A stretch of 64,000 nucleotides of DNA from NCBI GenBank assembly GCA_030035585.1, contig CM057482.1, positions 7,861,001-7,925,000 of the forward strand, given 5' to 3'. How positions within the stretch are numbered: the first letter of the stretch is position 1; every line of letters starts with the position of its first letter. This document shows positions 21,610-32,689 of the stretch, one piece after another. The translations under genes were made by a program, and so were the position numbers. The stretch is from Dugong dugon (lineage: Eukaryota; Chordata; Mammalia; Sirenia; Dugongidae). The notes beneath the pieces are model-generated. The model saw only the letters and a program-made list of their open reading frames with translations, had not been told where the DNA came from and ran no database searches.

Positions 21610-22290
21610 CTTTCATTTTTCCAGAGGTCTTCTCCTTTTGAGACTAAACACGCCCAGGACTTTCAGTAGCTCCTCATATGATGGTTTCAGGTCCCTGGGT
21701 CAGCCTCATCTCTGTCTCTGGAAATCTCTCCCACGTATCTAAGTCCCTTTTAAAGTGCATTATCCAAAACTGAACCCAGTGCTACAGATGTTGTTTGCCC
21801 TAGAATATTTAGGGAAAATATTTAGGTATAGACCCCACACTCCTTTTAAAAAATATATCAGTAACTATTTTCTGGTTATTGGATACTAATACTTCCAGCA
21901 AGGTCCTGAGGCTTTGGTTGTGTTTTCTAGTAGCTAGAACACAGTGTTGGCTCCTACAGAGCTAGTCATCTGTTAAACCTGAAGTCACTATCACGCAGAC
22001 AGCTCTCGGGCCCTGTCTCCCATTCTCTACCAGGGCAGGTAATGTTTAAAACTTAAATTCAGGACTTTACATTTATATCCACCATACTCGACCTTGTTGA
22101 ATAGGGCCACTGTTTCACTCTGATGAAATTATTTGGGGTCCTAATTGTGGATTAGGGCCCCAAACAATTTTATTTGATAAACTATTTTTTTTAACAAATT
22201 ATTTCTCTTTTTATTTTTTAACTAAGCAGCAAACCCTGAACTAGGACTTCTATTCTAGTGCAAACATTCTCCAACAATTTTCAGCGCAAT
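21610..22290. mobile_element. CR1/L3-type LINE remnant, left part
   Basis: Text such as 'cctcatatgatggtttcaggtccctgggtcagcctcatctctg', 'ttttaaagtgcattatccaaaactgaacccagtgctacagatg' and 'caggactttacatttatatcc' follows the old CR1/L3 LINE pattern. The same family resumes at 28956, so one ancient element was probably split by the L1. The last 120 bp are too diverged to be sure. Strand not determined. Confidence 0.6.
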
Positions 22291-22295
22291 GTAAT

Positions 22296-23290
22296 TTGCT
22301 TTTATTTTTTATTTGTATTGTTGTGCTTTAAGCGAAAGTTTACAATTCAAGTTAGACTCTCATACAAAAATTTCTACAAACACTGTTATGTGACCCTAGT
22401 TGCTCTCGCTATACTATGACAGCACACTCCTCCTTTCTACCCCGGATTTCCTGTGTCCATTCAACCAACTCCTGACCCTCTCTGCCTTCTCATCTCGCCC
22501 GTGGACAGGAGCTGCCCATTTAGTCTCATGTATCTACTTGAGCTAAGAAGCACGCTCTTCATGAGTATCATTTTATGTCCCATAGTCCAGTCTAATCTTT
22601 GTCTGAAGAGTTGGCCTCGGGAATGGTTTTAGTTCTGGCCTAACAGAGAGTCCGGGGACCATGTCTCTCAGTCAGCCATTAACTCTGGTCTCTTTACTAG
22701 AATTTAAGTTCTGCACCTCACTCTTTTCCTGCTCTGCCAGGGACTCTCTGTTGTGTTTCCTGTCAGGGCGGACATTGGTGGTAGCCAGGCACCATCTAGT
22801 TCTTCTGGTCTCACGCTGATGAAGTCTCTGGTTTCTGTGGCCCTTTCTGTCTCTTGGGCTAATATTTTCCGTGTGTCTTTGGTGTTCTTCATTCTCCTTT
22901 GTTCCAGGTGGGTTGGGACAAATTGATGCATCTTAGATGGCTGCTCACTAAATTTTAAGACCCCAGATGCCACTCACCAAAGTGGGATGCAGAACATTTT
23001 CTTAATATGTTTTGTTCTGCCAGTTGACCTAGATGTCCCCTGAAACCATGGTCCCCAGACCCCTGCCCCTACTACTCTGTCCCTCGAAGTGTTTGGTTGT
23101 ATTAGGGAAACTTCTTAGCTTTGGTTTAGTCCACTTGTGCTGACTTTCCTGTAGTATGTGTTGTCCTTCCCTTCACCTAATACAACTCTTATTTACTGTC
23201 TAGCTAGTGAATACCCCTCTGCCTCCCTCCCCACCCTTGTAACCATCAAACAATGTTTGCTTCTGTGTTTAAACCTTTTCTTGAGTTCTT
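22296..23290 (-). other. L1 3' UTR
   Basis: Runs from the ORF2 end to the tail. It shares block order with the other L1 3' UTR pieces (gtggtagccaggcaccatctagttcttctgg near 22785; catcttagatggctgctcac near 22930). Confidence 0.8.
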
Positions 23291-26136
23291 ATAATAGTGG
23301 TCTTATACAGTATTTGTCCTTTTGCAACTGACTGAATTCACTCAGCATAAGCATTCCAGATTCCTCCATGTTATGTTTCACAGACTCATTGTTGTTCTTT
23401 ATCATTGCATAGTATTTCATCATGTGAACATACCATAATTTGTTATTCATTCATCCGTTGATTGGCACCTAGGTTGGTTCCATCTTTTTGCTAATGTGAA
23501 CACTGCTGCAGTGAACATGGGTGTGCATACATCTCTTCGTGTAATGGCTCTTATTTCTCTAGGATGTATTCCAGGGAGTGGGATGCTGGATCATATGGTA
23601 CTTCTATTTCTAGCTTTTTAAGGAAGTGCCAAATTAATTTCCAAAGTGGTTATACAATTTTACACTCCCATCAACAGTGTATAAATGTTCCAGTCTCTCC
23701 ACAACCTCTCCAATATTTATTATTTTGTGTTTTTTGCATTAATATTAGCCTTGTTGGGGTAAGATGGTAGTTTTGATTTGCGTTTCTCTAATGGCTAATG
23801 ATCGTGAGCATTTCTTCAAGTGTCTGTTAGCCTCCTGAATATCTTCTTTGGCTAAGTGCCTGTTCACGTCCTTTGCCCATTTTTTCACTGGGTTCTTTGC
23901 CTTTTTGTGGTTGAGGTTTTGCAGTAGATTTTAGAGATTAGATGCTGATCCGATTTGTCATAGCCAAAAATTTTTCCCAGTCTGTAGGTTGTCTTTTGAC
24001 TCTTTTGGTGAAGTCTTTTGATGAACGTAAGTGTTTGATTTTTAGGAGCTCCCAGTTAGCTAGTTTTTCTTCTGGTGTTTGTGCATTGTTACCTATGGTT
24101 CACATTCTGTTTTTGCCATGTATGAGGGTGCCTAGCGTTGTCCCCATTTTTTCTTCCATGATCTTTGTCGTTTTCAATTTTATATTTAGGTCTTTGATCC
24201 ATCTGGAGTTAGTTTTTATGCATGGTGTGAGGTATGGGTCTTGTTTCAGTTTTTTACAGCTGGATATCCAGTTATGCCAGCACCATTTGTTAAAGAGATT
24301 GTCTTTTTCCCATTTAACGAACTTTGGGCCTTTGTCCAATATCAGCTGCTCATAGGTGGATGAATTTACATCTGGATTCTAACTCTGTTCCACTGGTCTA
24401 TGTATCTGTTGTTGTACCAGTACCAGGCTGTTTTGACTACCGTAGTGGTATAATAGGTTCTAAAATCAGGTAGTGTGAGGCCTCCCGCTTTGTTCTTCTT
24501 CTTGAGTAATGCTTTACTTATTCGGGGCCTCTTCCCTTTCCATATGAAGTTGGTGATTTGTATCTGTGATTTGTATTTGTGGTGTCTTTACCTGGTTTCA
24601 GTATCAGGGTTATCCTGGCTTCATATAATGTGTTTGGGAGTATTCCATCCTTTTCTGTGCTCTGAAATATCTTTAGTAGTAGTGGTGTTAACTCTTCTCT
24701 GAAAGTTTGGTAGAATTCTCCAGTGAAGCCATCTGGGCCGGGGCTTTTTTTTTGTTAGGAGTTTTTTAATCACCTTTTCAATCTCTTCTTTTGTTATAGG
24801 TTTATTTAGTTGTTCTACTTCTGTTTGTGTTACTTTAGGTAGGTAGTAAGTTTCTAGAAGTTTGTCCATTGCCTCCAGGTTTTCAAATTTGCTAGAGTAC
24901 AATTTTTCATATGCTCTATTATGATTCTTTTAATTTCAGTTGGGTCTGTTATGATATCACCCATCTTATTTCTTGTACAGGTTATTTGCTTCCTCTCCTG
25001 TTTTTCTTTCATCAGTTTGGCCAATGGTTTATCAATTTTGTTGATCTTTTCAAAGAACCAGCTTTTGGTCTTGTTAACTCTTTCAATTGTTTTTCTATTC
25101 TCTATTTCATTTAATTCTGCTCTAATTCTTATTATTTCCTTTCTTCTGGTGCCTGAGGGCTTCTTTTACTGCGCTCTTTCTACTTGTTCCAGTTGTAGAG
25201 TTAATGTTTTGATTATGGCCCTTTCTTCTTTATGGATGTGTGCATTTATTGCTATAAACTTACCTCTGAGCACTGCTTTTGCTGTGTCCCAAAGGTTCTG
25301 GTGGGATATATTTTTGTTCTCATTTGATTCCATGAATTTCTTTATTCCATCCTTAATTTCTTCTGTAACCCAGTAGTTTTTGAGCAAGGTGTTCCATTTC
25401 CATGTGTTTGATTTTTTTCCTTGTTTTTTCTGTTGTTGATTTCTACTTTTATGGCTTTATGGTCAGAAAAGATGCTTTGTAATATTTCAATGATTTGGAT
25501 TCTGTTAAGGCTTGCTTTATGCCCTAATATGTGGTCTATACTGGAGAATGTTCCATGTGCGTTGGAAAAGAAAGTATAGGTGGAGTGTTTGGTATATATC
25601 CCTGAGATCAAGTTGGTTGATTGTAGTATTTAGATCTTCCTTATTGAGCTTCTTTCTGGATGTTCTGTCCTTCCAACAAAAGTGGTGTGTTGAAGTCTCC
25701 TACTGTTATTGTGGAGCTGTCTCTCTCTCTTTTCAATTCTGTTAGAGTTTGTTTTATGTATTTGGAGACTTGCCATTGGGTGTGTAAATATTTTTTATAG
25801 TTCTGTCCTCCTGGTGTATTGACCCTTTAATCCTTACACAGTGTCCCTCCTTATCCTTTGTGGTGGATTTTACTTTAAAGTCTATTTTGTCAGAGATTAA
25901 TATTGCCACTCCTGCTCTTTTTTGAGTGTTGTTTGCTTGATATGTTTTTTTCCATCCTTTGAGTTTCAGTTTGTTTGAATCTTTAAGTCTAAGGTGTGTC
26001 TCTTGTAGGCAGCATATAGACGGATCGTGTTTTTTTTATCTATTCTGCCACTCTCTGTCTCTTTATTGGTGCATTTAGTCCATTTACATTCAGCATAGTT
26101 ATTCATAGGTATGAGCTTAGTGCTGTCATTTTGATG
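23290..26136 (-). pseudogene. L1 ORF2 remnant (endonuclease present, RT core lost)
   Basis: L1 ORF2 normally encodes about 1,275 residues with endonuclease, reverse transcriptase and a cysteine-rich end. Here the endonuclease part is recognisable: NVNGLNAPIKRQRVAEWIKK near the start, IDHILGHK and the catalytic-type SDHKAIKVE near 25500-25400. Then come the linker [21 protein letters not shown] (25387) and the RT amino end (LETYYLPKVTQTEVEQLNKPIT, 24850). Just after the [11 protein letters not shown]-like text near 24590 it jumps to [24 protein letters not shown] near 24550. Compared with human L1 about 290 residues, including the YADD box, are missing. The carboxy end resumes (DNLFNKWCWHNWISSCKKL, 24300; YYAMIKNNNE, 23400). 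Confidence 0.9.
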
Positions 26137-26139
26137 TCT

Positions 26140-26570
26140 TTTTTTTGTGTTGTTTATAGTCTCTTTGTTCCACTTAACTTTCTGTGCTGAGTCATTTCTC
26201 TTTACGTATTTTCTTTTCATCTTTTTCATTGTTGTTGATTTTGTATTTGCTGAGTCTTTATATTTTTCTTTTTTCTTTTGATGTGTAAGATTGTTAGTTT
26301 CCTTTGTAGTTACCTTAATGTTTAGCTCTATTTTTCTAAGTTTCAACCAATCTTTTATTTCTTTATATTGTCTTGACTGCCTCTCCATATGGAAAACCTA
26401 TGACTACATTTTTCAGTCCCCATTTTGTTTTAATATTGTCATCTTTTACGTATTGACATCTCTGTTTCCCTATTGTCAGTGTTTTAGCTTTGATTTATTT
26501 TTGTGACTTCCCTATCTGGGTTGATATCTGGTTGCTCTGACCTGTGTTCTAGTGTTGAGTTGTTACCTAA
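26140..26570 (-). other. Long L1 inter-ORF spacer
   Basis: About 430 bp separate the ORF1 stop from the probable ORF2 start. The strand read as L1 sense is A-rich and Lys-codon-rich, with an open stretch of 140 codons (25966-26388) that is not a known domain. Human L1 has only about 60 bp here. This may be a family trait or an insertion. Confidence 0.55.
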
Positions 26571-26572
26571 TG

Positions 26573-27580
26573 TTATTGATTTTCTAACCGGAGGAGTCTC
26601 TTTAGTATTTCTTGTAATTTTGGTTTGGTTTTTGCAAATTCCCTAAACTTCTGTTTATTTAGAAATGCCCTAATTTTGCCATCACATTTCAGAGACAGTT
26701 TTGCTGGATATGTAATTCTTGGCTGGCAATGTTTTTCCTTCAAGGCTTTATATATGTCATCCCATTGTCTTCTTGCCTGCATGGTTTCTGCTGAGTAGTC
26801 CAAGCTTATTCTTACTGATTCCCCTTTGTAGATGACTTTTTGTTTATCCCTAGCTGCTCTTAAAATTCTCTCTTTATCTTTGGTTTTGGCAAGTTTGATT
26901 ATAATACGTCTTGGTGACTTTCTTTTGGTATCTACCTAATGTGTGATTTGATAGGCATCTGGGATAGATGTCTTCTCATCTTTCATGATATCAGGGAAGT
27001 TTTCTGCCAATAAATCTTCAACAATTCTCTCTGTATTTTCTGTTATCCCCCCTGTTCTGGTACTCCAATCACTCGTAGGTTGTTCCTCTTGATACAGTCC
27101 CGCGTATTTCTTAGGGTTTCTTCATTTGTTAAAATTCTTTTATCTGATTTTTCCTCAAATTAGTTGAAGTCAAGTGCTCTATCTTCAGTCTCACAGATTA
27201 TGATTTCTATTGCCTCAATTCTGCTATGACTTTCTACTGAGTTGTCTAATTCTGAAATTTTATTGTTAATCTTCTGGATTTCTGATAGCTGTCTCTCTGT
27301 GGATTCTTGCAGCCTATTAAATATGTCACTGTTCTCTTGAATAACCTTCTTAAGATCCTCTGTTACTTTGTGTGTTCCTTAGCTTGTCTGTGTTTTGCCT
27401 CATCTCCTTCCTGATCTCTTGAAGAGTTCTGTATATTAATTTTTTGTATTCTACCTCTGGTAATTCCAAGAAATTCTCCTCCTCTGGAAAATTTCTTGAT
27501 TCTTTATTTTGTCTTGCCAAAGCCATCATAGTCTGCCTCTTTATGTAATTTGATATTGACTGTTGTCTCTGAGCCATCAA
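26573..27580 (-). pseudogene. L1 ORF1 remnant
   Basis: L1 ORF1 encodes a trimeric RNA-binding chaperone of about 340 residues, and this span (about 1,008 bp) is the expected length. The amino end reads MMAQRQQSISNYIKRQTMMALARQ, followed by Glu/Lys-rich text suited to a coiled coil. The carboxy domain keeps the hallmark MDYSAETMQARRQWDDIYKALKEK and QPRITYPAKLSLKCDGKIRAF. The two ends lie in frames separated by breaks, so no full protein can be made. Confidence 0.88.
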
Positions 27581-27589
27581 TAAGGTATT

Positions 27590-28955
27590 ATCTTTATTTA
27601 TTTTATGTTTGATGACTGTGTCCTAGCTTCTTGTTTTGTTCTGTTTTGGTACGCCCAAGTAGGCTGCTTGTATGAGCTAGCTTGATCATTAGTGCCTTTG
27701 AAGCTCTAACGTCCCATCACCAGGTGGTTATATCTGTTACTACTTATGTGAGGCCAGGAGACTGTTTACTTTTCTTGTATGAATTCAGCTCAGTTGTCCA
27801 GGTAGTTGGTTACCAAGTGTGTGGTGCAGGCTCTCATCTACAGTCCTAGACAGGCAGGGGTGGTTGGTGTAGGTACAGGTATCTGGCTGCAGTAGGGGGT
27901 CAAACGCTGAGCAAGACAGGGGGTTGACTGTTGCCCCTGAGTGTCTCGGAGGAAAGCGTGTCCCTTTTCCCTAGAGCGTGTAGGTGGGTGGGTTCTGCAG
28001 CCAGACTATGAGCACCCAGTGCTGTTGGCTGTAAGGACTGGGAGACACCACTTACTCTTGGACCCCTGTTGTGGGTGGCTAGGTGGCGTGGGTGGATCCA
28101 GCAGTCCTCAGGCCCCTGATATGGATATGTGAGGACCTTGCTTAATGTGGAGAGCAGTGTTAAATGTCACGAACCTGTCACTTCACCATACAGCTGAAAG
28201 GGCTGAAGTTAGACTACAGGTATATGCCCTGTTGTACTGTGGTAATGAGGGCCTATGCTGTTCAAATGGGCCCACACAGGTCTATGCAGGGGTGAAAGGC
28301 ATTCAAAGTTCATGGACTCCTTATGCCTGTGCCTAGGCAAAGGAGCTGTGCTTATCCTGAGTTTCAGGCTCAGGGGAGCTGGCAGATTATTTTTTCCCTG
28401 TTCGTTAATTTGTTCTCTCTTCAAAGAAGGAAGAATGGGTCAGGGCGCATGACAGGTCCTACTTCTGGCCCAGGGGACTCGACAACCTCTGAAGCCAGCT
28501 TGGGACCCAGTGCAGAGTGGGGAGGGGAGAGGTAAATGGGAGAGAGGTTTTTCCCCAAAGGGAGTTTTTTTGATCCATGCAGTAGGCCAGACGTAAGTAC
28601 TTATCTTTTGTCGATTTAGCGATGCTTTCCATTGGTTCCGGATGCCCAAGTAGACTCTCTGCTGCTGGGTCTCTCCTGATGTGGAAAATGCCTCCTGAGT
28701 GCCACTGCTTGCCTAACCACACACGTGAGCTGATCCAGCCTGCAGGGCACTGGCTCCCACCAGGTCAGGTCTAGCAACTCCTCACTGCTTCTGAACCATC
28801 TTTCCCTCCCCCTGCCCTCAGGCCGATTCCTCAACTTTGCCTTTGATGTTCAGGGCTCCTAGATTGTCGTATATAATCAATTCACTTGTTATTTTGAGTC
28901 TTTGTTGTAAGAGGGACCACAGGAAGCATCTGATTACTCCACCATCTTGGCCTTC
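27590..28955 (-). promoter_or_regulatory. L1 5' UTR (old internal promoter region)
   Basis: GC-richer L1 sequence upstream of ORF1. Its 5' boundary is marked by 'ggccaagatggtggag' (minus strand, about 28945). L1 5' UTRs hold an internal pol II promoter. Here I infer only position, not activity. Confidence 0.7.
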
Positions 28956-30060
28956 AGCCCAGATTAACTTCTTGGGTGCGGTAAAATTTGAATTAAACTC
29001 ACCATCATTCAGCTTTGCATAAACCTCAAATTTGATAAGACCTACAGTCTGCATCAAGCTATTGATATAAATGCTGAACATGACTGTTTAAGATCTAAAA
29101 TTAACAGAATGCACCCATTATTGTTATCGTTGTTGATTCCCACTCATACCGACCTTATAGGACAGAGTAGAACTTCCCTATAGGGTTTCCAAAGCTGTAA
29201 TCTTTATGGAGCAGACTGCACATCTTTGTCTTGTGTGGTGGCTGGTGGGTTTGAACTGCTGACCTTTCTGTTAGCATCTGAGCACTTAAACCGCTGCACC
29301 ACCAGTGCTCCTGTCATCCATTCTTCAATCAATAATGTTTTAGTTTCTGTCTTACAAAAAGTTACAGATAATTATAATTCAATCAGTATTTCTTCTTTTT
29401 GTCCCCAAATTATCATGAAAGAGTCTGCTGAATGCCTTGTTACAACCCAGATATACTAACTATGCCTATTGCAGATCTCTGATCTTACCTGCCAATAATC
29501 CTCTTTCCAAGGGAAATAGTTAGTTGGGTATGGTTTACAGTGGACTGCTGCTAGCTCAGAAAACACTCATTTAACCACTAGTGGTAGCATTTCTAGATTC
29601 CACCTCCTTTCTTTTTTCTACAAGTAGGATAGCGTTTTCCTCTCTCCAATCTTTCAGTACTTTCTTACTCACCACAGTTCCTCAGAGATCACTGACAGGC
29701 ATACAGGCTCATTTACACGCCGTTTGCCTGATCCAGGATATGAACTTACTCAAACACCTAGATGCTTTTTTCTCATTCTGTTCCCCTGTTCGGGGCTTCA
29801 ATTTCCTGGTCCCTATGTTTTTCATTCTGCAAATCATTAACCTTGATAGAATGGCAAAGCTAAAAAAAACAGTTGTGTTTCTCTTTGTCACCTGTAAACA
29901 CTGTATCTACCCCAGACAGTATACTCATGCCTTTGCAGTTTTTTCTGCTCTGAGCCAAATAAAAACAGTCCTTATCATAGTTCTCATGACAGTCTTCAAG
30001 CCCAAGTTCATCCTGGACATTAGTCACCTTGGCTCTATTCTTATAACTTCGTTCATTCAC
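28956..30060. mobile_element. CR1/L3-type LINE remnant, right part
   Basis: Old CR1/L3 text: 'cctcaaatttgataagacc', 'caagctattgatataaatgctgaacatgactg', 'ctctccaatctttcagtactttcttactcaccacagttcctcagagatcactgacagg', 'ggggcttcaatttcctgg'. It contains an AfroSINE at 29122-29311. A 166-codon frame (29581-30081) lies across it but is not the LINE frame I would expect. Strand not determined. Confidence 0.65.
29122..29311 (-). mobile_element. AfroSINE
   Basis: Minus-strand copy with tail (gttgttgattcccactcatacc), body (gtagaacttccctatagggtttcc) and head (ccgctgcaccaccagtgctcc). It lies inside the CR1/L3 remnant. Confidence 0.9.
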
Positions 30061-30180
30061 TCATTGGATGGACTTTTATGAGGCACTCTACAGTGAACCA
30101 GATCCTGCACTTTAGAGACAGAGCTGGATAAATTATAGCCCTGTTCTCAGAGAACAAACACCTCATGGGCAGGGAGGTAA
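30061..30180 (-). mobile_element. L2-like 3' end remnant
   Basis: 'tggatggacttttatgaggcactctacagtgaaccag' and the following 'agccctgttctcagagaac' resemble antisense L2. Diverged. Confidence 0.45.
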
Positions 30181-30900
30181 ATTCTTATAGATAATTAAGG
30201 TAACTGCATCCTAGTTTTACATTCTCCTTTGGCGAAATTTTGGGATTTGCAGATCTGCTTCCGTACACCTCAGCAACCAGAGAATCATGAGTCACTTATT
30301 TGTATATAATTAGAAAAAAATTATTGCTGGGAAAGGAAACAAACAAGGTGGTAGCCCATATGGCAAAGCAGAGGTATTTACAATGCATCCTGGGGCAAGA
30401 TAAAGAATGACAAGGAAAAGTAAACTTGGGCTTTACAATTGCATTGCCTCATTGGTGAGAAGGAAGAGAGCTAAGGCATGCATTTAATTGGGTTTGGGGG
30501 ACAAAGTGGGAGCAGAAGACAAGAGTCCCCGGCTTCAAGTCCAAAGCAGATAAGGAAAACAAAATACCTCGTGGCACACATATAACCACCAAGAAAGTAA
30601 ATGCACATACAAACCTATCTCTGAAGCCACAGTGGAGGCAGATTCTGAAACATGTCTTAGGAATTATGACTTATTTAATACGTGCAAAGATATTACTGAC
30701 GGTTGGTAATGCCACAGTGCTTAATTTGTTTTAGTTAAGTGTAAAAATAAAAATAAGGGTATTTTGTACCACTGCAACCTCAGTGTCTCCAATTCTGTTT
30801 CTCATAAGGCCTTAGGTTATTTATCTCCCATCCCAGGGGTTTTCAGGGACCTAATCTTTGGAATCAACTCAACAGCAGTGGGTTTGTTTGGTTTTTGTCC
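30181..30900. other. No feature recognised
   Basis: Single-copy-looking DNA, AT-rich in 30650-30760. Confidence 0.4.
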
Positions 30901-30904
30901 TTGG

Positions 30905-31255
30905 GCATTAGGAGGAGTCATTGAGGTGTTTAAATACAAGAGCTTTGTGGGCACAATGGATGGAGGAATTAACCAGGGCTAAGGGAATGAATAAGCTTCC
31001 TGGGTGCAGGAGAATTTGAGTTAGACCTTCAAGGATGAGAGGGAGATGATGGGAAAAGGGAGAGGGCAATCTGGGCAGAGGATACAGCTTGTACAAAGGC
31101 ATGCAGGTGACATGCATGGCACATAAAGGGAAAGACAAAGCATGACCAAGGGAAGAAGCTGCATGAGGGAGGCCAGCAGTGGACCTGGGACCAGTCTCTG
31201 AAGGGCCTCATGCATCACAGCAGAAAGCCTGGAATTTCTCCTGGAAGAATAGAGA
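30905..31255 (-). mobile_element. L2 LINE remnant
   Basis: Antisense L2: 'gcttcctgggtgcaggagaatttgagttagaccttcaaggatgag', 'agagggcaatctgggcagaggatacagcttgtacaaaggcatgcaggtg', 'ggaccagtctctgaagggcctcatgc'. Reading frames on this span are by-products. Confidence 0.75.
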
Positions 31256-31665
31256 ATAAGATTCGTGAGCAGGACAGTGTGTCATGAGCAGGTTTGTGCT
31301 CTCAGAAGACGAGATAGGGCTTGACACAGAAAACGGGCTTTCTGGGAAATGACTTGGGGAGCCTCTTACCCTTCTTTGCTTTGATGCATCTCTTTTGTAT
31401 ACTGTCTTTAAAACCTCTTCCAATAAGTTGTACAGCTGTAAAAAGTTGAATCGGCAAAAATTGAGTGATAGCTATGTTTACAACCATGACAACAAAAAGA
31501 GCAGCTGCTTAGGCTGCTTATGCACAACCAAACACCTTGTGGGATTTGGTTTCTTGATATGGAGGTTTAGGGTCATGGTTTCATGGGACATCCCAGGTAA
31601 TTGGCCTAATATCACGTTTAGTGCTTCTGTTCTATTTCTTAGTTCATTGCATAGTGCCTAGGATC
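31256..31665. other. No feature recognised
   Basis: Spacer between L2 and an L1 end. Nothing assigned. Confidence 0.4.
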
Positions 31666-31669
31666 TTAA

Positions 31670-32342
31670 AACTTGAAAGCAGCCATCCAAGGAACAATTG
31701 GTCCCTATTTGCCTATAGCAACAGAGAAAGAAGGAGAGTCAGGAACAGGAGGAAAAATGGAATTTGTGGCTAGTTGCCTCATGAACAACTGCCTCCTTTG
31801 CCATTAGACCAGAAGAACTGGATGGTGCCCAGCTGCCTCTATTGGCGTCTTTAATCAAAGTTTCTACAGAAGAATCCTGATCAAAAGGGAGAAAATGCAG
31901 AACAGAATTTCAAATTCTCATAGAACCCAGACTTTTTGGAGCCATGGGGGCTGGATGAGCCCCTGAAACTATTGCCCCGAGATAATCATTAAACTTGAAA
32001 CTTTAAGCCAAAAATACCCTCTGAAGTCTTCTTAAAACCAAACAATCATTTAGCTTAACTAGTAAAGAATGTCCGCCTTGAGCATTGTGCGTTTTAAAGA
32101 ACTGTCTATGTAGGATCAAGTTGACTGACAGTAGCAACTCGAAAGATTAGACAGGAAACTTAGGGGGCAATGAGTTTATGTTAATAGAGGAGGAAAAATT
32201 TGGAAAAGGAGGATGAGAATGATTTCACGACTGGAAGAATGTAATCAATGTCACTGAATTGTACACATAGAAATTGTTGAACTGGTGTATATTCTGCTGT
32301 GTATATTGTCAACAACAAAAAATATAAAATAAATTATTTTTT
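31670..32342 (+). mobile_element. L1 3' UTR, Afrotherian type, sense
   Basis: 5'-truncated L1 on the plus strand. It has 'ctggatggtgcccagctgcctc', 'tatgtaggatcaagttgactgac', 'ggaaacttagggggcaatgagtttatgttaatag', 'gtaatcaatgtcactgaattgtacac' and an A/T-rich tail (aacaacaaaaaatataaaat). The 3' end differs from the 'tttacagaac' type at 19.3 kb, so it is another subfamily. Confidence 0.82.
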
Positions 32343-32344
32343 AA

Positions 32345-32552
32345 AAAATTAACCAGTTGCTGTTGAGTTGGCTCTGACTCATGGTGACCCCATGTGTGTC
32401 AGAGTAGAACTGTGCTCCGTAGGGTTTTTAATAGCTGATTTTTCAGAAGTAGATCACCAAACCTTTCCAAGGCACCTCTGGGTGAATTCAAACCTCCAAC
32501 CTTTCAATTGGCAGCTGAGTGCCTTAACCATTTGCACCACCCAGGGACTCCT
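32345..32552 (-). mobile_element. AfroSINE, long form
   Basis: Immediately after the L1 tail. It has tail (aaccagttgctgttgagttgg), 'cagaagtagatcaccaaacctttccaagg' and head (tggtgcaaatggttaaggcac, minus strand). Confidence 0.9.
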
Positions 32553-32689
32553 GACCATCTATTAGCTAGGTCATGACGACATGATTCTTTTCCAATCTAC
32601 CCCTAAGAAGCTGTGAAATAGTCTCTCTGACTGTAACTTCCCCATGCATTAAATCAGGGTGTGCTACCTCCCCTAGCTACCTCATAGCC

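Larger units (their letters stand above)
22296..28955 (-). mobile_element. Nearly full-length L1 LINE with internal deletion
   Basis: Antisense L1. From its 5' end it has a 5' UTR beginning near 28950 (ggccaagatggtggagtaatc, the usual mammalian L1 start), ORF1 (27580-26573), ORF2 (about 26136-23290), a long 3' UTR (23290-22330) and a short T-rich tail at 22290-22320. It is inserted in a CR1/L3 element. The RT catalytic core is missing, and both ORFs have several breaks, so it is dead. The length of about 6.7 kb includes a long inter-ORF spacer. Confidence 0.92.

Noticed and set aside
24921-25376. 151-codon hydrophobic plus-strand frame that could look like a membrane protein
   Set aside because: It is the antisense of L1 ORF2. 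The real coding signal is on the minus strand. The same false frame appears at 4694-4894 in the other L1 piece.
29581-30081. 166-codon plus-strand reading frame
   Set aside because: It lies across a CR1/L3-type remnant, and the predicted text does not look like RT or endonuclease in this frame. Treated as chance.
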